Part shown: positions 34,964-49,700 of the stretch, piece by piece
Layout: each line of letters opens with the position of its first letter
How positions within the stretch are numbered: the first letter of the stretch is position 1
Assembly (NCBI RefSeq): GCF_040807025.1
Contig: NC_090981.1
Coordinates: 44,569,317 to 44,633,316 of the forward strand
Length of the DNA stretch: 64,000 bases
From: Struthio camelus
Taxonomy: Eukaryota > Chordata > Aves > Struthioniformes > Struthionidae
Reading direction: 5' to 3'
Translations under genes and position numbers: made by a program
The notes under the pieces: model-generated
Told to the model about the DNA's origin: nothing
The model's database searches: none
Seen by the model: the letters and a program-made list of their open reading frames with translations, nothing else

Positions 34964-37900
34964 CACATTTTAGTCTTTCTGTCAAGCCTTGTCACAAGTA
35001 GGAGCTCCCAGATTTAGGCTGAGAAACAGGCACTGGCCATGACTTCCCTTTTCTTAGAGATCTCCCCTTCAGGAAGAGAGGGGAAGCTGACAATATCCAG
35101 CAGCCGCGAGTTATCTTTTACTGCACATGGTTGCCCAGCAACATGCACTGTGGATGTCTTCTCGCCCAGACAGGGAGAACATGCTACTTCTGCCTGGGTC
35201 GTGTGACCCTGGCCACGGTGGTGGTGGGGAGCCTGGCCACCAGCGCAGTGGAGACCCATGTCTGCTTCTCAGGCTCCCTATTTAAGTTATCTTCACGCTA
35301 TGACTGTGAAGTTACAGGATCTTTAAGTGCCATGGTAATGAGAAGTAGGTGAAAGTCAGTATCTATATTTGGTTAGAAAACTCAGTATGTAAAAACTGCA
35401 AGAGCAAATCTTTCCTTTTCTGAGCACAGAGCAGAACTTCAGCTAATGTTTATGGGAGAGAAAAATAAGACATTGACATAATTACAAGGGTTTGTTTTGA
35501 AAGTGCTTGGCTCAGCTGTGGCCCCGGGGTTTGTGGCATCCCTCTCAGCTTTGGGAACCCAGGGCCCCAGGGCTGGCTCAAGGTGAGGTCCTCAGGACAT
35601 GCTCTGACCCTGCTGGGGGCTGCAAAACTGAGCCCCAGCGAGAGCCCCTGCATTTAAAAATCATGCGTCAGCCTTCTCCCCTCCTGTCCTGCCACGCATA
35701 ACATGGGCTTCAGAATAATGGAGCTGTAAATCTGTATTTCCTTTTATTTAGTTGCCAGCTTCTGAGCCTCTATGAGTCACATTTTCAATCTTTTCTTAAC
35801 AAACATGAGAATAAAAAAACATTCTTGAAATGTTCTTAAAAAATCAAAACAAAGCAAAACCCAAATAACAACTGCAATTCTCATGTAATTTCCTGCCTTG
35901 GGTGGTGAGACTTTAAGAACGTAAAACATAGGAAGATGTGATAAGATTCTGGAAGCTGGGAATAGCAGAGAAATGATGCTTCATTTAGGCTTCGTGACTA
36001 TACAGCAATCCCATTCAAATCACTAGGAAGGAAGAAAAAAGAAACTTTTTGAAATTTCTAAATTGTTTCTATGTGACAGCAATTGAAACAAACTTGTTTT
36101 GAAATATACATCACTTGGATTTTTAGTTGAACATGTTATTGACACCTTTCTTAAAAAGGTCATAGACTTTTTTTTTTCTTTACTACAAACCTTTTATTTT
36201 GGTGCCTAAATAAGTTGTTAATATTGCCATTAATGATTTTATATTTCTAGAGCTGTTAATGTGAACAGAATATTTTACCTGATGTTTGTAAAGACAAATA
36301 GGTGTTTATTCCCTCCCTCCCCACCTTTTTTTTGGAAAGAAAGCAATCTTTTAACTAAAGAACTCTTTCACTTTGAAAAATGGGGTCCCGTGCTGCTTTA
36401 ATCATGGAGCTTCATGAGACCTGGGAGTTCCTTGACAGGATGGTGCACCGTTCTGTTTATAACAGCTCTGTGAGTCCTCTTCAGGATCCAGTGCTCTGGT
36501 ACCCCTCTCAGAATTGGACTTGAGCATGTAATGGCAACCAGTTTGCACTGTACCCATTCACAGGCGACCTTAGCGCAACTGAGCAAGAAAGCTTTTCTTC
36601 TCACCTACACAGTAATGCCATTCAGACATGATGGAGACACAAACTTTAGTTTGTTTCCCATGGTGTAAAAGGGGGCCAAAAGGAGGAAAGAGTGAACAAA
36701 ATCTCCTATTGCTTACAGCACAAGCACGTTCAAACATCCCCTGTGCATGCAGTAGGCTAAATGTAATAGCAGGGTACGCTCTGGAGACTTAATCCTGCTC
36801 CCATGGCATCAGTGAAGTAAGGAGAGCTGACACTAGGCATGTAGAGGAGAAGTCAAGCCTCACAGTTGACAGACAAGGCAAAGGGAACCTGACAGCGTAC
36901 TCCTGCTCTAGAAGATGCTGGGATCATTTGCTCTGCTTTACCCTAATGTAGGCAGTGGTCAAAATATTTCTGAAAGTCTGGAAGGTCGAGTTATTTGCAG
37001 TTTTCCACAGTCAGAATTCTTCCTTACTAACGTAGAGACATCGATTTAAAACTCCCAAGAACAGACTGCCTTTCCAGGGCTTCCTACATTTCCTGATTTT
37101 TGGCCCATCTGGATATACTCTAGACAAGCCTTCTTTCTGTTCTTTAACGCTTCCCATTCTCTGTCCCAGCTAGAAGTAACTGGGAAGCTACAGACTGACA
37201 AAATAGTTAGTACCATAGTGTTATTAGATGGGTTTCTGGAACTCAGGATGTTGCTTTCTGTAATTGCTTCATGCTCACTGCTCAGAAATCACGTTACTCT
37301 CCCCAAAACTGATGCGGCGTCTCCTGAATCAGCTCAGACTCGGTTTAAAATTGCTTTCCTTGCTTTACACGCTTCCCCATTTCATGGCAGCTTTTTGGCT
37401 TGCTGGGAACTGTCGTGTAATCTCAACACGACTCATGCAAGCTCCCCTGCAGCGCCCGCCTTTCGGAAGAACTCTTTCGAGTTTCTGTCCTTTAGAGCTC
37501 TTACATTCTTGCACATATAAGGCTTTGGTGTTACCCTTGGAACAACACATACTGGAGAGAATATGCTTCTTTTGTACAACACCACTGCAAACTACTATTT
37601 ACAGCAGACAACAACCCACAGGGGAAATTGGCCATAAAGTAGTACATTTCATTCTAAAAAAGAATTACCCCAAATTTCTATTTTAACAGTCATTTTCATT
37701 TTAACAGTGTTTAAGGTGCACATCTAAGAGCACATTCCATGGGGATCGTTACATTTCTTACATGGCTGAAATCGCTTAGCCTTCAGGTTTCTGTAGGCCT
37801 CTGTGCAAAGATCCTTCTCAGAAATGCGCAATCCCTTGGGTGGTATTTCTGCTTAATTATACAAACATCCTTTGGAAAGTAGGTTTCTTTCCCTTGCAAG

Positions 37901-39897
37901 TTCATCCTCATCATAGGTCTAAATTTGCAGATAGAGAGGCAAGTGCATTATGATGGCAATGACTGATAGCTGAAGATTTCTTGGGTTCAGAGTGTTCCCT
38001 AATGTAAGCCATTTTTCATCATCTAGAGTTGTCTGATAATGATGCCATTTCCATTGCTTGAATGTTGAAGCAGCAGCCACATATCATGGAGTTAAAATGA
38101 CTGTTTATAGGGCAGCTAAATTGTGTTGTTATCAGTTTAGGCCAGTGTTTGCTGTGCTTCTGGGGACAAAACAACAGTTGAACTTTCCTAAAACTCATCA
38201 AACAGGACGAGAACGCTGAGAATACAAATCTATGCTGGAGTCAAGCTAGGGGAAAAAGGGAGCGAAGAAAAAAAAGAAAGCTATTTTTGTGTGAAGTTGT
38301 GATGACCATCAGATAAAAATGACAAAGCTGTACTTGTCAGAAAATAAGTCACATTGCTGATCACTGGATAACTTTGATGTAATATTCCACAATCATTTGA
38401 CTGAGATTTCATGGCAAGATTAATGGTGCAGTTTTTAAAACATGCATGAGGAAGAGCTTTCTTCTAATATCCAGCTGTCAGGCAATCCTTATCTGGGACT
38501 TATGCTGATTGATTATGATTGGGATTGAACTAGAACATGACCTCTAAATAAAAAAGAAAATCATGCAGGTTTGAAAGTGAACCATCAAGCTTTTAGGTCT
38601 TTTCTAAACATTTCAAAACCTGTTTAGGGCCCCATGTCATTACATATACATACATACATTATACACTGACATGTCTGTGCGCACTCAGCCCTATTAACAT
38701 GTGAAAAATCAGCAACAAAAATCCAATAAAACTCTCTTCTGTATCACAGAATACTGTGAAATTAGGTTTAATGCATCATTTCCAATATACAGAACTCATA
38801 TTGGAATGAGCTGTTTATGAGATACTATGTGATCATAAGCAGTGCACAGATTTTGAGTGAAAGCAGACTGACCTCCGTTGGAAAAAATGCTAGTTTCTAA
38901 TGTATGACACTGTATGAATTGTTATAAATGCTTTTGAATGGATGGTGACTATAAATCTCACTTTGGGCACTTCGTGAAATATTTCCAGCATATTTATACT
39001 GGCTTAGTGGTGCCCATTCTTCTTCAGTGCTCACCACATACCTGGTGTTTCTGTGTGAGACTTCTAGTACTGTCAAAGAAAGTTCAGGTGGTGCTGGCAA
39101 ACCAATGTCTGCCAGACTGCAGCCAGCTTGAGAAACTTTCATAGAAGAGAAGGTAATCTGTAGCTACGTAGTGAGGAAAATACAACAGGACTTTCCAATT
39201 TTGTTTTCCATTAGTTCTCTCCACCAGTCACGGGAGTTTAAACACTATTAAGTGTTTGATCTGATCAGCCCTCAAAGCCAGAGCTTGCCTGCTGGAGCTC
39301 GAGCAGCCGGGCATGCAGCACCTCTTGCCAAGGGGCGTCATCAGGGTGAACAGAAGGTGCAATCCACCACAGGGGTAACTTCTCACAGCACAGTCATTTG
39401 GCTCTGTGAGAGCCCAATGCTTCTTAGAGGCCGTGGCATGCCTGTAAGTCATTTTATCTACAGTATGTATGGGTTCCACCTTTTGCATGCCCTTACCAGT
39501 GTTGCATTTCCATTTGTACATCACCTGCCTCGTGCTTTGTCCAAAAGAGGCTCTTTTTATCCTTCTTTGGGGCCACCACATAAGAGGGAGTGTAGAAGGC
39601 CAACAGAGCTTGCTTGGCCCTGGAATGAATTCCTGCACCGTTACACTGATCCCTATAATTGTAAATCGTAGCTAGATGGGGACAATGAAATGGGAGGAAT
39701 ATGTGGCTAATCTGTGTCTCTGAGGACCTGGCTCCGTACCCCAGAGAAGATGCAGGCGAGGATGTCCTCCTTCACCTCCGGTCCCTGGCCAAGGGCAGCT
39801 GGAGCACAGTCGGCAGATCTGCGTTCTGAAGTGCGGCTCTGCCTTATCGTTAGATCTCGGTTTGAAAAAGCTTGCTTGTGGAATCATTGCAAAGAAA
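34964..39897. other. single-copy DNA
   Basis: No gene recognised. A purine-rich run lies at about 38249-38280. Frames of 140 codons (37264-37686) and 136-139 codons (39228-39671, both strands) carry no recognised motif. ATCCTGCTCCCATGG near 36792 may be a scrap of a palindromic repeat, too short to call. Confidence 0.45.
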
Positions 39898-39950
39898 CCC
39901 CCAAACAAAACAACCCCCTCCCCAAAACGAACCAACAAATTCAGCCCCCG
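39898..39950 (-). other. C/A-rich tract, G-quadruplex potential on the minus strand
   Basis: The plus strand carries four runs of four or five C within about 55 bp (near 39898, 39914, 39920 and 39945) in an A-rich setting. On the minus strand these are four G-tracts, two of them one base apart. Loop lengths of 13 and about 21 make a stable quadruplex possible but not strong. Confidence 0.3.
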
Positions 39951-42900
39951 CACAGATGATTCCTTCTCCCTAAAACAGGGAGGACAATCCAAGTGGAACG
40001 TGACATGGTTCAAAACATTAATTTGTATTGAATGTACTGCAGCAACGTCCCATCAGAGGGCTGGTAGGTTTTTTCAGAAATACACCCTCGGGCCTGAGGA
40101 GGCTGGGAAATGCTGGCCGATGCCTGTGCTGCTGCTATAACTGGCTTCACGTGCCTGGGCTAGAGTGGCCAGCACTGAGCTTTGTGGCACTTAAAGAACG
40201 TTTTGCAAGAAGATAAAAAAGTCTTAAAAAAGAAAAAGAGTTTTTTTCCTGAAAAACTCCACTCCATGTTCGTCACCATTTTCCAGTGGCCCGACATGGA
40301 AATGGGAGAGAAAATGGAGAAGCAGCAGAAAAATTTTCCTTCTTTTTTCCCTATGAAGAAAAGGCAGGAGGAATGAAAGTACATTTCCCCTGGCCTTTTA
40401 AAAATGTTGTTTCTCTTCTTAGGCTCAGTGGGTTTGGGGGCATCTGCTTTATTTTCCTCCCCTATCACACCCTGAAATACTTAAAAGGTCACATATTAAA
40501 AACAAATTTTAAGGAAACAATTTCAAAATAGTCAAAAATGTGTTCATTTATTTAAAAATATATTTACTGTCAATTTTTTATCCTAAGTCTTATTTAGGTT
40601 TCTTATTTGTATCTTGTTTTTGTTTGGGATAACTATACAAGTGGGCATAAAAGTAGCCTAATAATGTTTTAGGATTTGTAGTGACTGATTTTCAAAAGGG
40701 AATGTAAAGACTTGGTGGTAGAGCCCTAACATTTCCTCCTGATCACTGGAGTAGATGCATGTGCTTCAAATTAGACTCTGTGTTGGACACAAGTAAAGTT
40801 TGTGCAGTCTAGGTGTAAATGACTGAGCTTTGTAAGTTATGAGGTAGATAAAAATGTTGTGGTCGTTCATCAATCTCAACTGTTTTATAAATTATGTTTT
40901 AGGCTTTTGAAATTATGTGAAAGAATTTGACTTGAAAAACTAGGTAATTCTCAATCATTTGAAATAAAATGGAAAGCTCCTTTTCTTTAGTTAAATATCT
41001 AGAGACCATGATCATATTATGTCTGCAAACTGGCAAAACATGAAAATAATAGCCAGTGTAGATTTTTACAGCAATGTCTGCAGGTTACTTTGGAATATTG
41101 TAAAAGGTGTTGCTATACCAAGGGTATCGTGAGCTTTGATGGCACATGCAAGCAGGATAGAACAGATTTATATTGACGTGTATTATAACAGAGAGTCTTA
41201 TAACAAGGGCAGAATGTATTTATGTCATACTCAAAATGTCATGTCAGTCATAGGCAAGACTGATGAAGAAAAGTGACGAGACACAGTGGTTTGATTTATC
41301 TTTCTTTTCCAGAATGGGGACTTTTCAGGATCTCCCGCAATGCTTACCACGTTAAAACCCAAAGTTCCAGCAACCAGTGTAACACAAAGCAAACAAACCT
41401 CCATTTGTATCATTTGGCTTCCATTTTTGCACCCAACTGCTGGAAATCAAGAAAGTTTCACTAGTAAAACAAAATCTTTTGGTCCTGCATTCCTGTGGTA
41501 GAAGCTGAAAAATATCCATGTCATAAAACTGCTGCCACGCTTACATGCTTAGTTACAGCCTAAAGGTAGAAGCAAATGCTCTTAACCTCAGCCCTGCCAA
41601 CGCGGGGATTTGTGTAAGGGACTTTCTCCCGGCCCTGCTCCTCCAGCTCTTGCACGTTTGTCCTCCCTGGGGGAGCATAGCTTACACAGCTGCCAAGGCC
41701 AATTCTTTAGGTACCATGTTTCTAGTGAATTTAGGGAACATCTGAGCAGACTTTAGAGATATTAATCTGCTATTAGCACTCATTACGCTCACTAAAAAAG
41801 GTCAAAGGCCCAAGACTCCAATATATTGCCATATTGTCATAATAAAACTTTGGCAAATTTTTCAAGAGTGATGCCCAAAGAAGTAGACTGTAGGTATTCC
41901 GATGGGGACTTTTGGACTCTACGGTTCAGATTCAGCCACTGCCACTTTTCAGTGAGCTTATAATTGTTATTAGCAAATCATTCTGAGAATTCTATGAAAA
42001 GTTTTAAACCAAACAGATCCAGTTTATTTTATACTCTTTAGTGGAAAAAACCAAACACAATTGAAAAGTTTAATTTCCCTATATTTGCTTAATTCAGAGC
42101 ATTTTGCAATTAAAAAAAATTATCCACTTTTACAGTCAGAACTGAGTTGGCTCAGGTAGGGAAAAAAACCAAATAGACAGGTCTTTAATGCAAAAACAGG
42201 CTAGTGCACATAGCTACTTTTACCTTGTGTAACTTTGTACATGCATCAGGTTTTTTCAAAAGAGATTATGCTGATTTTTTTTTCAAATGACTTTTGAAGA
42301 ACACAATCCTTTTGAACATTACCGGATGCCCCCTCCTGGAGAGCGAAATCTTTTGTCTCTTTGGAAAAGCTGCATCAAAAACTATGATGATACAAGTTAA
42401 TATACAGTGCTTTGCCACTGCATCCTGACCCATATTGCAGCGGTTGGTCTCTTGATTTCCACTTAGACATCAAAGCTGTGGACATTCTGTATCACCTGCG
42501 GCAACTTAGGTAGGTGAAACAACCCCAAAATCCAAATTGAAATATTTCCACCACTGTATTCATTCTTGCAAAAAAATGACCATGAGAGGGTTTTGTAAAC
42601 TTTAGACCAAAAAGTATGTTTCAGGAAGCTTGTTTTTTTTTCCTTTTTTCGGCTGTGACCAGTTAAGTCTTAAAGAAAATAAAGGAGAAAATATTAACAA
42701 GATGATGTAAAAAACTGTTCAGTCCAAATGAGAAGGCATTATGTCCTTAAATGGATCTGTATGGACTAGGCAAGGACTGTGAATGGACCTGTCAAATAAG
42801 TCTCTCTCTTGTATGACCTTGGCTGCACTTGCATCAAGTATCCTCAGTCTGAAGATATCTGAGCCCATCTGGTCCTGGACAAATGCACTTAAACCTATTT

Positions 42901-45067
42901 TTAAGTAGCTGACAGTGTTAGGTGGGGAAAAATAATCAGACGGCAATGTTTTGATTTAATGCTCTTGACATTGTTAATGAACTAGTAGCATGGAAAATGC
43001 TTGTATCTAGCTCCTGACCAGCTTCTTCCATCTACCTTCCATCCCATGTGCAGGTTCACTAACCGCAGGACATCAGCCAGAGAAAAAGCTGTCCCATAAT
43101 TTAGAGTAAAAGTACACTAGCAGAGCTTCAGAGGAATAAAAAAGGGGCTTCTATTCGTCACTCGTCAATGTCTTCGTGCTGTTCAGAGACTAAACATGCA
43201 CAAAAACAGTAGGAGGCTGTTATGTTCCTGTTAGCAACTACTGTACAGAAAAAGAAATTTCTGACGTGAATTGTGCAGGCTGTCAAACTTTGAAACATCA
43301 CAGGATTCTGATAGCCCTTCTCTAAGTCAAATTCAAACATCTATGTCCATGCAGTTCAGAAGGTGCAGCAGTTACAGCAGATCAGGAGCCAAAAAGGAAA
43401 ACCTAAGAGTCACTGTTAGCATGGCCGCATTGCACAGATTTAATGCATTATAATATTCCTTCTCTGTATACTCCATGAATTAGGATAAACACGTGTTACT
43501 GTTTTACAGATTTTGCAGATTTGACCAGGAACCTTTATGTCTGGTCTTTTTCTGACTTTTTTTTGAATTACACAGTCCTAACAGTATTGTATGGCTTTTC
43601 TCTTACAACTTAATTTTGAAAATTTGCTCTATCTTTGAAAATAGTCCCAACTAAAGCACAGACTTCCTGGGATTTCAGGTTGCCCGTCTGTGCTGAGGAG
43701 GACTGGGGAGCTGCTGTGCAGGTATCACCTAGCTGCAGAAAGATTCTTCAGAAAGCAAACCACCGTGACATGGACCTTGTCTGTAAGTGTATCACTCCGT
43801 CACTATATAGCGTACCTTGTAGTGATGTGCAAAAACACAAGCAGAGTCCAGCGAGTCAGTTTTAACATACAAATCTTTGAGCGGCTTGGGGACCAAGTTA
43901 TTCAAGGCTCTATGTCTATAGCAGTGGTTTTAAGTCTGTGTTAGTGGGCAGAGGAGCACTTCAGAGTTTGCAGGTCTGGCTGCCTAACTCCATTGCACTC
44001 TGACTCCAGCTCCTCCAGCAGCCTGGAAAGGAAAGGAGGAGTTAAGGCTGCCTTAGAATAATGGATAATATGCACAATTAAAGACTCATGCTAAAGTCTT
44101 CCTGGCTGAGAGTGATGAAGACTGCTGGCAAGGATCTCTACACCTGTTCGCTGACCTCGCTCTTGGTCCTCCATTAGTTTCACAGTCTTCAGATTTCTGG
44201 ATAGTCTGCAAAACCCACCTTTTCTCCTGGGCATGTAGGAGAAGGCAGGTAAATGGAAAAGGTTATATCGCTTCACGTAGAGTGTTTTAGAGATGCTAAG
44301 TTTATTATATTTATATGCAGTCAATGTATTTGCTATCGCACTACTGCAAGTTTTTCCTCTCAATTGCATATTTGAATAGAAATGCACAGAGGGACATTGC
44401 CAGAGAATTTGCATGTTTTTCCACACACGTGTCAGTGAAGAAGCAGCATTCTCTCATAGCACTGAAAGGAGTTACTTCTCCTTTCACAGAGGTCTGTTGA
44501 AGACTGTATGGGAGGGTCAGGAGGAAATAGAAATAGTGCTCGAATGGCTGGTTCCACAACTTTAGGCTTTGTCTTCTAGAGATGACAACCTCTGATTACT
44601 CAAAACTAGGCAGAGCCTCGGCCTGACAGTGGTTCATGGGATCAGCAGTAGCAGAAGCAGAGAACCTGAACTGGCAAGTGCAAGCATATACCCGTGCTTA
44701 TTTGAGGTAAACAGCTTTGAGAGAGAAATACATCTGTACTGCTCTATATCCCTCTTGGTTCGGTGAATGGCTCATGGTGATACTCTCAAGGTAGTCACAG
44801 CCACGGATCTTTAATGCTACAAACAAAGGCCATGTGAGTTAAAAGGTGCAATAGGAGAATTAGGAAGAAATTGGGTAGTGGAGAAGGGAAGAGGAAAGAT
44901 GTGCAGCATCTTGGAGGAGACGTGACGAAGTCTGAATTTAATGCAGATCACAGAGAAGAATTACACATTTCTGAAAGTTTCTCTATATAGCAGGATGCTA
45001 ACAGATTTTCTGTTGATACTAGTATGAAATGCACGTTTTTTTCTATGCAGCATATTATGAAGTCTCC
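39951..45067. other. single-copy, AT-rich DNA
   Basis: A purine-rich AAAGAAAAAG region lies near 40215-40250. The stretch 40480-41110 is AT-rich, repeat-free and frame-free, and could contain conserved regulatory DNA. Nothing specific can be shown. No gene or RNA recognised to 45067. Confidence 0.4.
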
Positions 45068-45070
45068 AAA

Positions 45071-45115
45071 ATAGGAAATACTCAGATAGGAAATACTGCC
45101 TTTTACAAAGGCAGT
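45071..45115. repeat. 15-bp tandem duplication ending in a hairpin
   Basis: ATAGGAAATACTCAG (45071-45085) is followed directly by ATAGGAAATACTGCC (45086-45100). The second copy runs into a perfect hairpin, ACTGCCTTT, TAC, AAAGGCAGT (45095-45115), with 9-bp arms and a 3-nt loop. Confidence 0.7.
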
Positions 45116-46530
45116 AGAAATCCAAACTTAAGATCTTCCCATGGATATACTGTAAAATTTGTGAGCTCAGATAATTTGCATTGCCAGGGAGGGTCAGGAA
45201 AGTGGGACCACTCCATATGGTAGTAGAGGATTTAACACTCACATTTATTTTGAACTACAATAACAACAAAATGCTATTTTAAGATAATGGTTCCAGCAAT
45301 TTTATTTTGCTTTTCTCTGGGAGAAGGTTTATAACAGACCACTACTATGTAAATATAGGACCACACCAGCTACATTCAAAGCTTTCATGTAAGCTGTGTT
45401 TGCATTCCCAGTTAAGTGTTATGACAATACTCCATGGTGGAGTATTTTTTTTCTCATCTACTTTTCCCTAACTTTACATCCAACAGCAATTTTAATACTG
45501 TTGCTTGGTATCATAGAGCATTTCTAAGCAACTCAGTCAGTTGCACAGTAGCTTGCACCAAATGCAACCTTTTATGTCGATGTGGCTGTTTAGCAGTGAA
45601 GCTAGCAGAGTAAAATACCGTCAAGAGTACTGGTTGTGTTATTAGAGATGGCTCTGCAAATGAAACCCTGCAAATGATAGTCTAAACGCATAGGAATTGT
45701 AAGTGAATGAACCAGAAAGGAAAATAAGATATATACAGAGCAAAGTATCCGACTGAGATTTAAAGCCATACATTTCAACAGATATCATAAAAACTCAGGT
45801 AGCTTAATCCAATGCACCTCGTAGCTTCGCTTGTACAAAGCAGCAGACCTAACCGGGAACTTAAGTTTTCATTTTCCTACTAAAATTATGCTTATTCAGA
45901 GTAGAGGAGAACATTGACTAAAACATGAAATAGCATGACCCAGACATGCGGCACAGTGTCTTAAAAGAGCTTTTTTTGGAGTGCTTCATAGGGTAGTGGA
46001 GAAGGGAGTAGGCCTTCGGAGGAAAAAGCACATGCTGGGAGTCCAGTTGCCATAAAGAAAACAATCACCCTTTGTGAGCACAGCTCTTCAGATAAAGGAA
46101 GATTTTCTGTTAAAATGTAACTTCACCAAAGATATTTTAAAATCATTCTTACCCCAAATTCTGCTGGAAGAAGTTGGAAAAAATCACATTAGAAATTGTG
46201 GAAAGTTTTCTAGCCCTGCCCTTTGAGCCATAAAAGGTTTGGATATTGGTCAATAGGGTTTGTTGAGCTTTGCTATTTTTTCTTAAAAAGATGACTCTTG
46301 GATGTTGAGTCAATGACTGAATACTTTTTGGAAACCTAACTGCAACAACATAGCTAACAAAAAAGTTTTTTCTCTAGAAGACGAATGATGATAGCAATGA
46401 CTCCATGAAACCATCAATGCCAGGCAGTTAGCAGGCAAGGACACTCTAAATTCACTTCTATTAAACCTAGAAAGTTAAGCCTGGTGCTTGTCTTTTTTCA
46501 TTTGCCTTCGTAGGATATTTATCTTTCCAG

Positions 46531-46613
46531 CTGGCGTTCCTTGGTTACCCCACACTCTTCTGAAAATTGCCAGTCAGCTTTGAAAGGTAGCTGAAGTTGC
46601 CAGGTTATATCAG
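46531..46613 (+). other. exon-like segment 3 (candidate, non-coding)
   Basis: An 83-bp segment between a strong acceptor-like site (ATCTTTCCAG ending at 46530, behind a pyrimidine-rich stretch) and the donor TATCAG then GTATGT from 46614. Every forward frame has a stop, so it could only be non-coding or untranslated. Chance occurrence is quite possible. Confidence 0.13.
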
Positions 46614-46724
46614 GTATGTAAATCTATCCACCATTTTTTTAATAGCTGCAGCAATTGAATAAAGCTGCCTACATATCTTGCTTGAACTGGAAGATTCTCT
46701 CCCTTGGTTTCATGTAGAAGAATG

Positions 46725-46742
46725 TTTTTTTTTTTTTTTTTT
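46725..46742. repeat. poly-T tract (18 T)
   Basis: Uninterrupted mononucleotide run. No adjoining SINE body is recognised on the minus strand. Confidence 0.9.
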
Positions 46743-49700
46743 AGTGAGCATAATGTGCATAATACCTTGTATTTTGGCAACTACTTTCCAGAAAGAAGGT
46801 GCATGGAGAAATGTTATAGTAAATTGTAGCTTCAGGGTTTATATGATACAAAATGTAGAAAAAACTTCAAATGTTGATTGCTGGCCTAAGAGCAGCATAC
46901 AGCATGGCAGGGCTGCAAGGTCAGGTGGTCGGACAGACTGACAGGCTTTTCCCCTTTTCTTCTTTCTCATTTAAAAGTTGCGTGGGAATTTTTTAATAAG
47001 TACCTAAGTTCATTGGCACAAGTCCCCTTGCCCAGTCAAACACCTGAGTGAAGTGGTATATTATTAAACATCCAGCACACTTAGATGCCATTTTGAGGAC
47101 CTGGGCAGGGGATAAGTGGTCAGAACACGCAATTTTCTCTGTTTAGTTTATTGGTTATCATCCAGCACAGGTTGACAGGGACTGACATTATTTTTCTGGT
47201 GTCTTGTGACAGCTTATGTGAATGCAGCAGCTGGTCTTAAGTGGGTATCAGTATCAAAACAGTCAATCAATATTGGCAATAAATGTTAGCTTTACTGTAA
47301 ATCCTCCAAGTAGATAGACTAAGACTCAGGGAATACACTGACTACTTAGCCCTTATCTTTTAAGTACACAGTGCAGCTCAAACAACAAGCCAGGAAGATA
47401 ACATGAGTTTTGCTGTTGGTATCGCTAGCTACATCTCAGAAACCTGCAATTTCTAACTTAGCTGATGATACTGTTCCAGGTCCAGGGACTTTCATAACAG
47501 CAGAGAGTAGCTGACGGTGGGAACAGACCAGTGTGCGTGGTTCTGCTGCCACATCAGAAGCCAACTTCATCAAAAGAGACACAGTGCCGTTCATAAGGAA
47601 GAAAAGAAAAAGAATCATGTTCCTAGGCAGCCAAAATGCAGATGGTAGGGGCATTTAAGGAAAAACACATATGAACTATGCATTTCAAAACCCATTAGTC
47701 ATTTACAGATATAGGCAGGTCAGTCTAAACAACTAAATCTTGTGCCTGTTTGAATAATACTTACATGATTAGAGTTATGACAGCTGCAATGCAAGGCAGA
47801 AGATTGAGGAGTAAGACCGTATTTGGAGACTGGGACTGGCAACAGTAGATTACCCTCGAACAATCTATTAAATAGCAATCAATCAGGTATGAAAGTTGGT
47901 CAGTGTCTGGAGAAAGGAAACTCCAAAAGTCTGTGACTGCAAAAATGAATAGGGAAGACCGCAGGCAAAGACAGAGGTGTACAATTACTCCAGAATGAGT
48001 AAACTCCCTTTGAAACTGTATGCTAACTATGCGTGCTGACTAACGCTACATTACTTTTTCTAGTTTGTGAGACATTCAGGATTCACTAGTAAAATACAAA
48101 TGGCCATAAACACTGTAAATGTTAAAGTGAAAAGCTGTAAATCAGAGGGGCTGTTAGGTGCTTACAGTCGAAGAAATGTCCTCGTTTTCTGACATGCATG
48201 TCATTTGCAGCTCTCTGGCTTCAGTACTCAATGGGGTTGAAGAAACTAATATCTGAGTAATGGGATGCAGAATTTTTAAAAGGTTCATTGAAGTAATTAA
48301 ATGAATGAGTGATGCTATTCAACAGTATGACTGTACCCTATAGTACCCTTTGGAAAAAGTATTTATCTAAAAAAACCTATAAATGCTCTAATAGCAAGGT
48401 ATAACACAAGGTGGGCAACATACATATCAAGATAACTGAACATATTTTTAGCCAGAGAATGAAATTATCTGCAGTTTTACTATAATATCATAATCTTGTA
48501 CAGATTGTGCTCATCAGTGTTTGAATTTAGAGGTGAAGTGAGCGTGGAGAAAGGGAAGGGAAATTCCAGCATGTGTTACAAAGCATACAGGCAAGCTATT
48601 TTGAGGTACAGCCTCATGCATCTTTGACACAGGGCAAAAAACTAGAAGTTATTTAATTTTTATACTTTCTAAATGATTGGCTAAAGTTTCTGCTTGTGCT
48701 TCCTCCTGTGGTTTGTTCAAAGGGAATATTTCTCTTCCAGACAACTTTAGCAAGGGAAATGGTCTTGCATTTTCATGGGAAAGTGCACTATTAATTCTGG
48801 CTTATTAAACTGTTCCAGAGAAGGATTTCATAGCATCACATAGATGTGAAATGTCAAAGATCTACATATTATATCCCATCTTTCTGTAAATGCCTAACTA
48901 TTCCCTGTGCTATGCTGAGAGTGTTGTAACCGTTCTTATTTGACCCAAAGGACAAGACTTGCCATAGTATCTACTGAATATTTTTTTCCAGTGTTCAGTC
49001 TCCATTTTCTTCTGATTTACTATGCTCTTGAATGCAATTGACCCTCTAGGGTGAAGCCACTTGCATAGCTTACCTCCCTTCCATACCTTTAGCTCATGTG
49101 CAGTGTAAAAACCTTTCCCACCTTTAAAAAAACAGTATGTTTGAGCTAATGAAAAAATAGCAAGTTCCCCTGGAAAAAAAAACCTGGAAAAATCATTACA
49201 TTTATTGAGCAAAACCATAAGAAGAAACATGCGTGATTTATGTGGGGAAGCATAGCAGAACCTGTGCGGCACGGCAAGGCAGTCCCAGTCAGAACTGAGG
49301 CAAAAGTGCCAGCCAGCCTGCTCCTGCTAGATAGATCTGCCCTGAATGAGACACTGATCTCCTGCTTCCTGTTGACTTTCAAAAGCTCAGGAAAACCACA
49401 AAAATACTAACATGCTCAATTTCAAAATCATTGTTTAGCCCAAGAGAAACCATTCTTTAAAATGTTAATTTCACTGGAAAAAAATACAAATTTATTTTGG
49501 GTCAAGCCAGATGTAATTTTTTTTCTAGTTTAACCAATGAACCAAAAAACAGTGGTTTACCCAGTGCTTCGATTTATACTGTAACATATTTAGGGTGTTG
49601 CCTTATTTCCCAGTGTAACTGTCTAATCAGTTTCTTCTGATTAGTATTTCTCCTTTATTTAGTCCTCCATTGCCTGTGGCCGAAGAAAGATGAGAGAGGG

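Noticed and set aside
37264-39671. Frames of 136-140 codons at 37.3 and 39.2-39.7 kb
   Set aside because: Both strands are open together at 39.2-39.7 kb and nothing resembles a protein or a retroelement gene.
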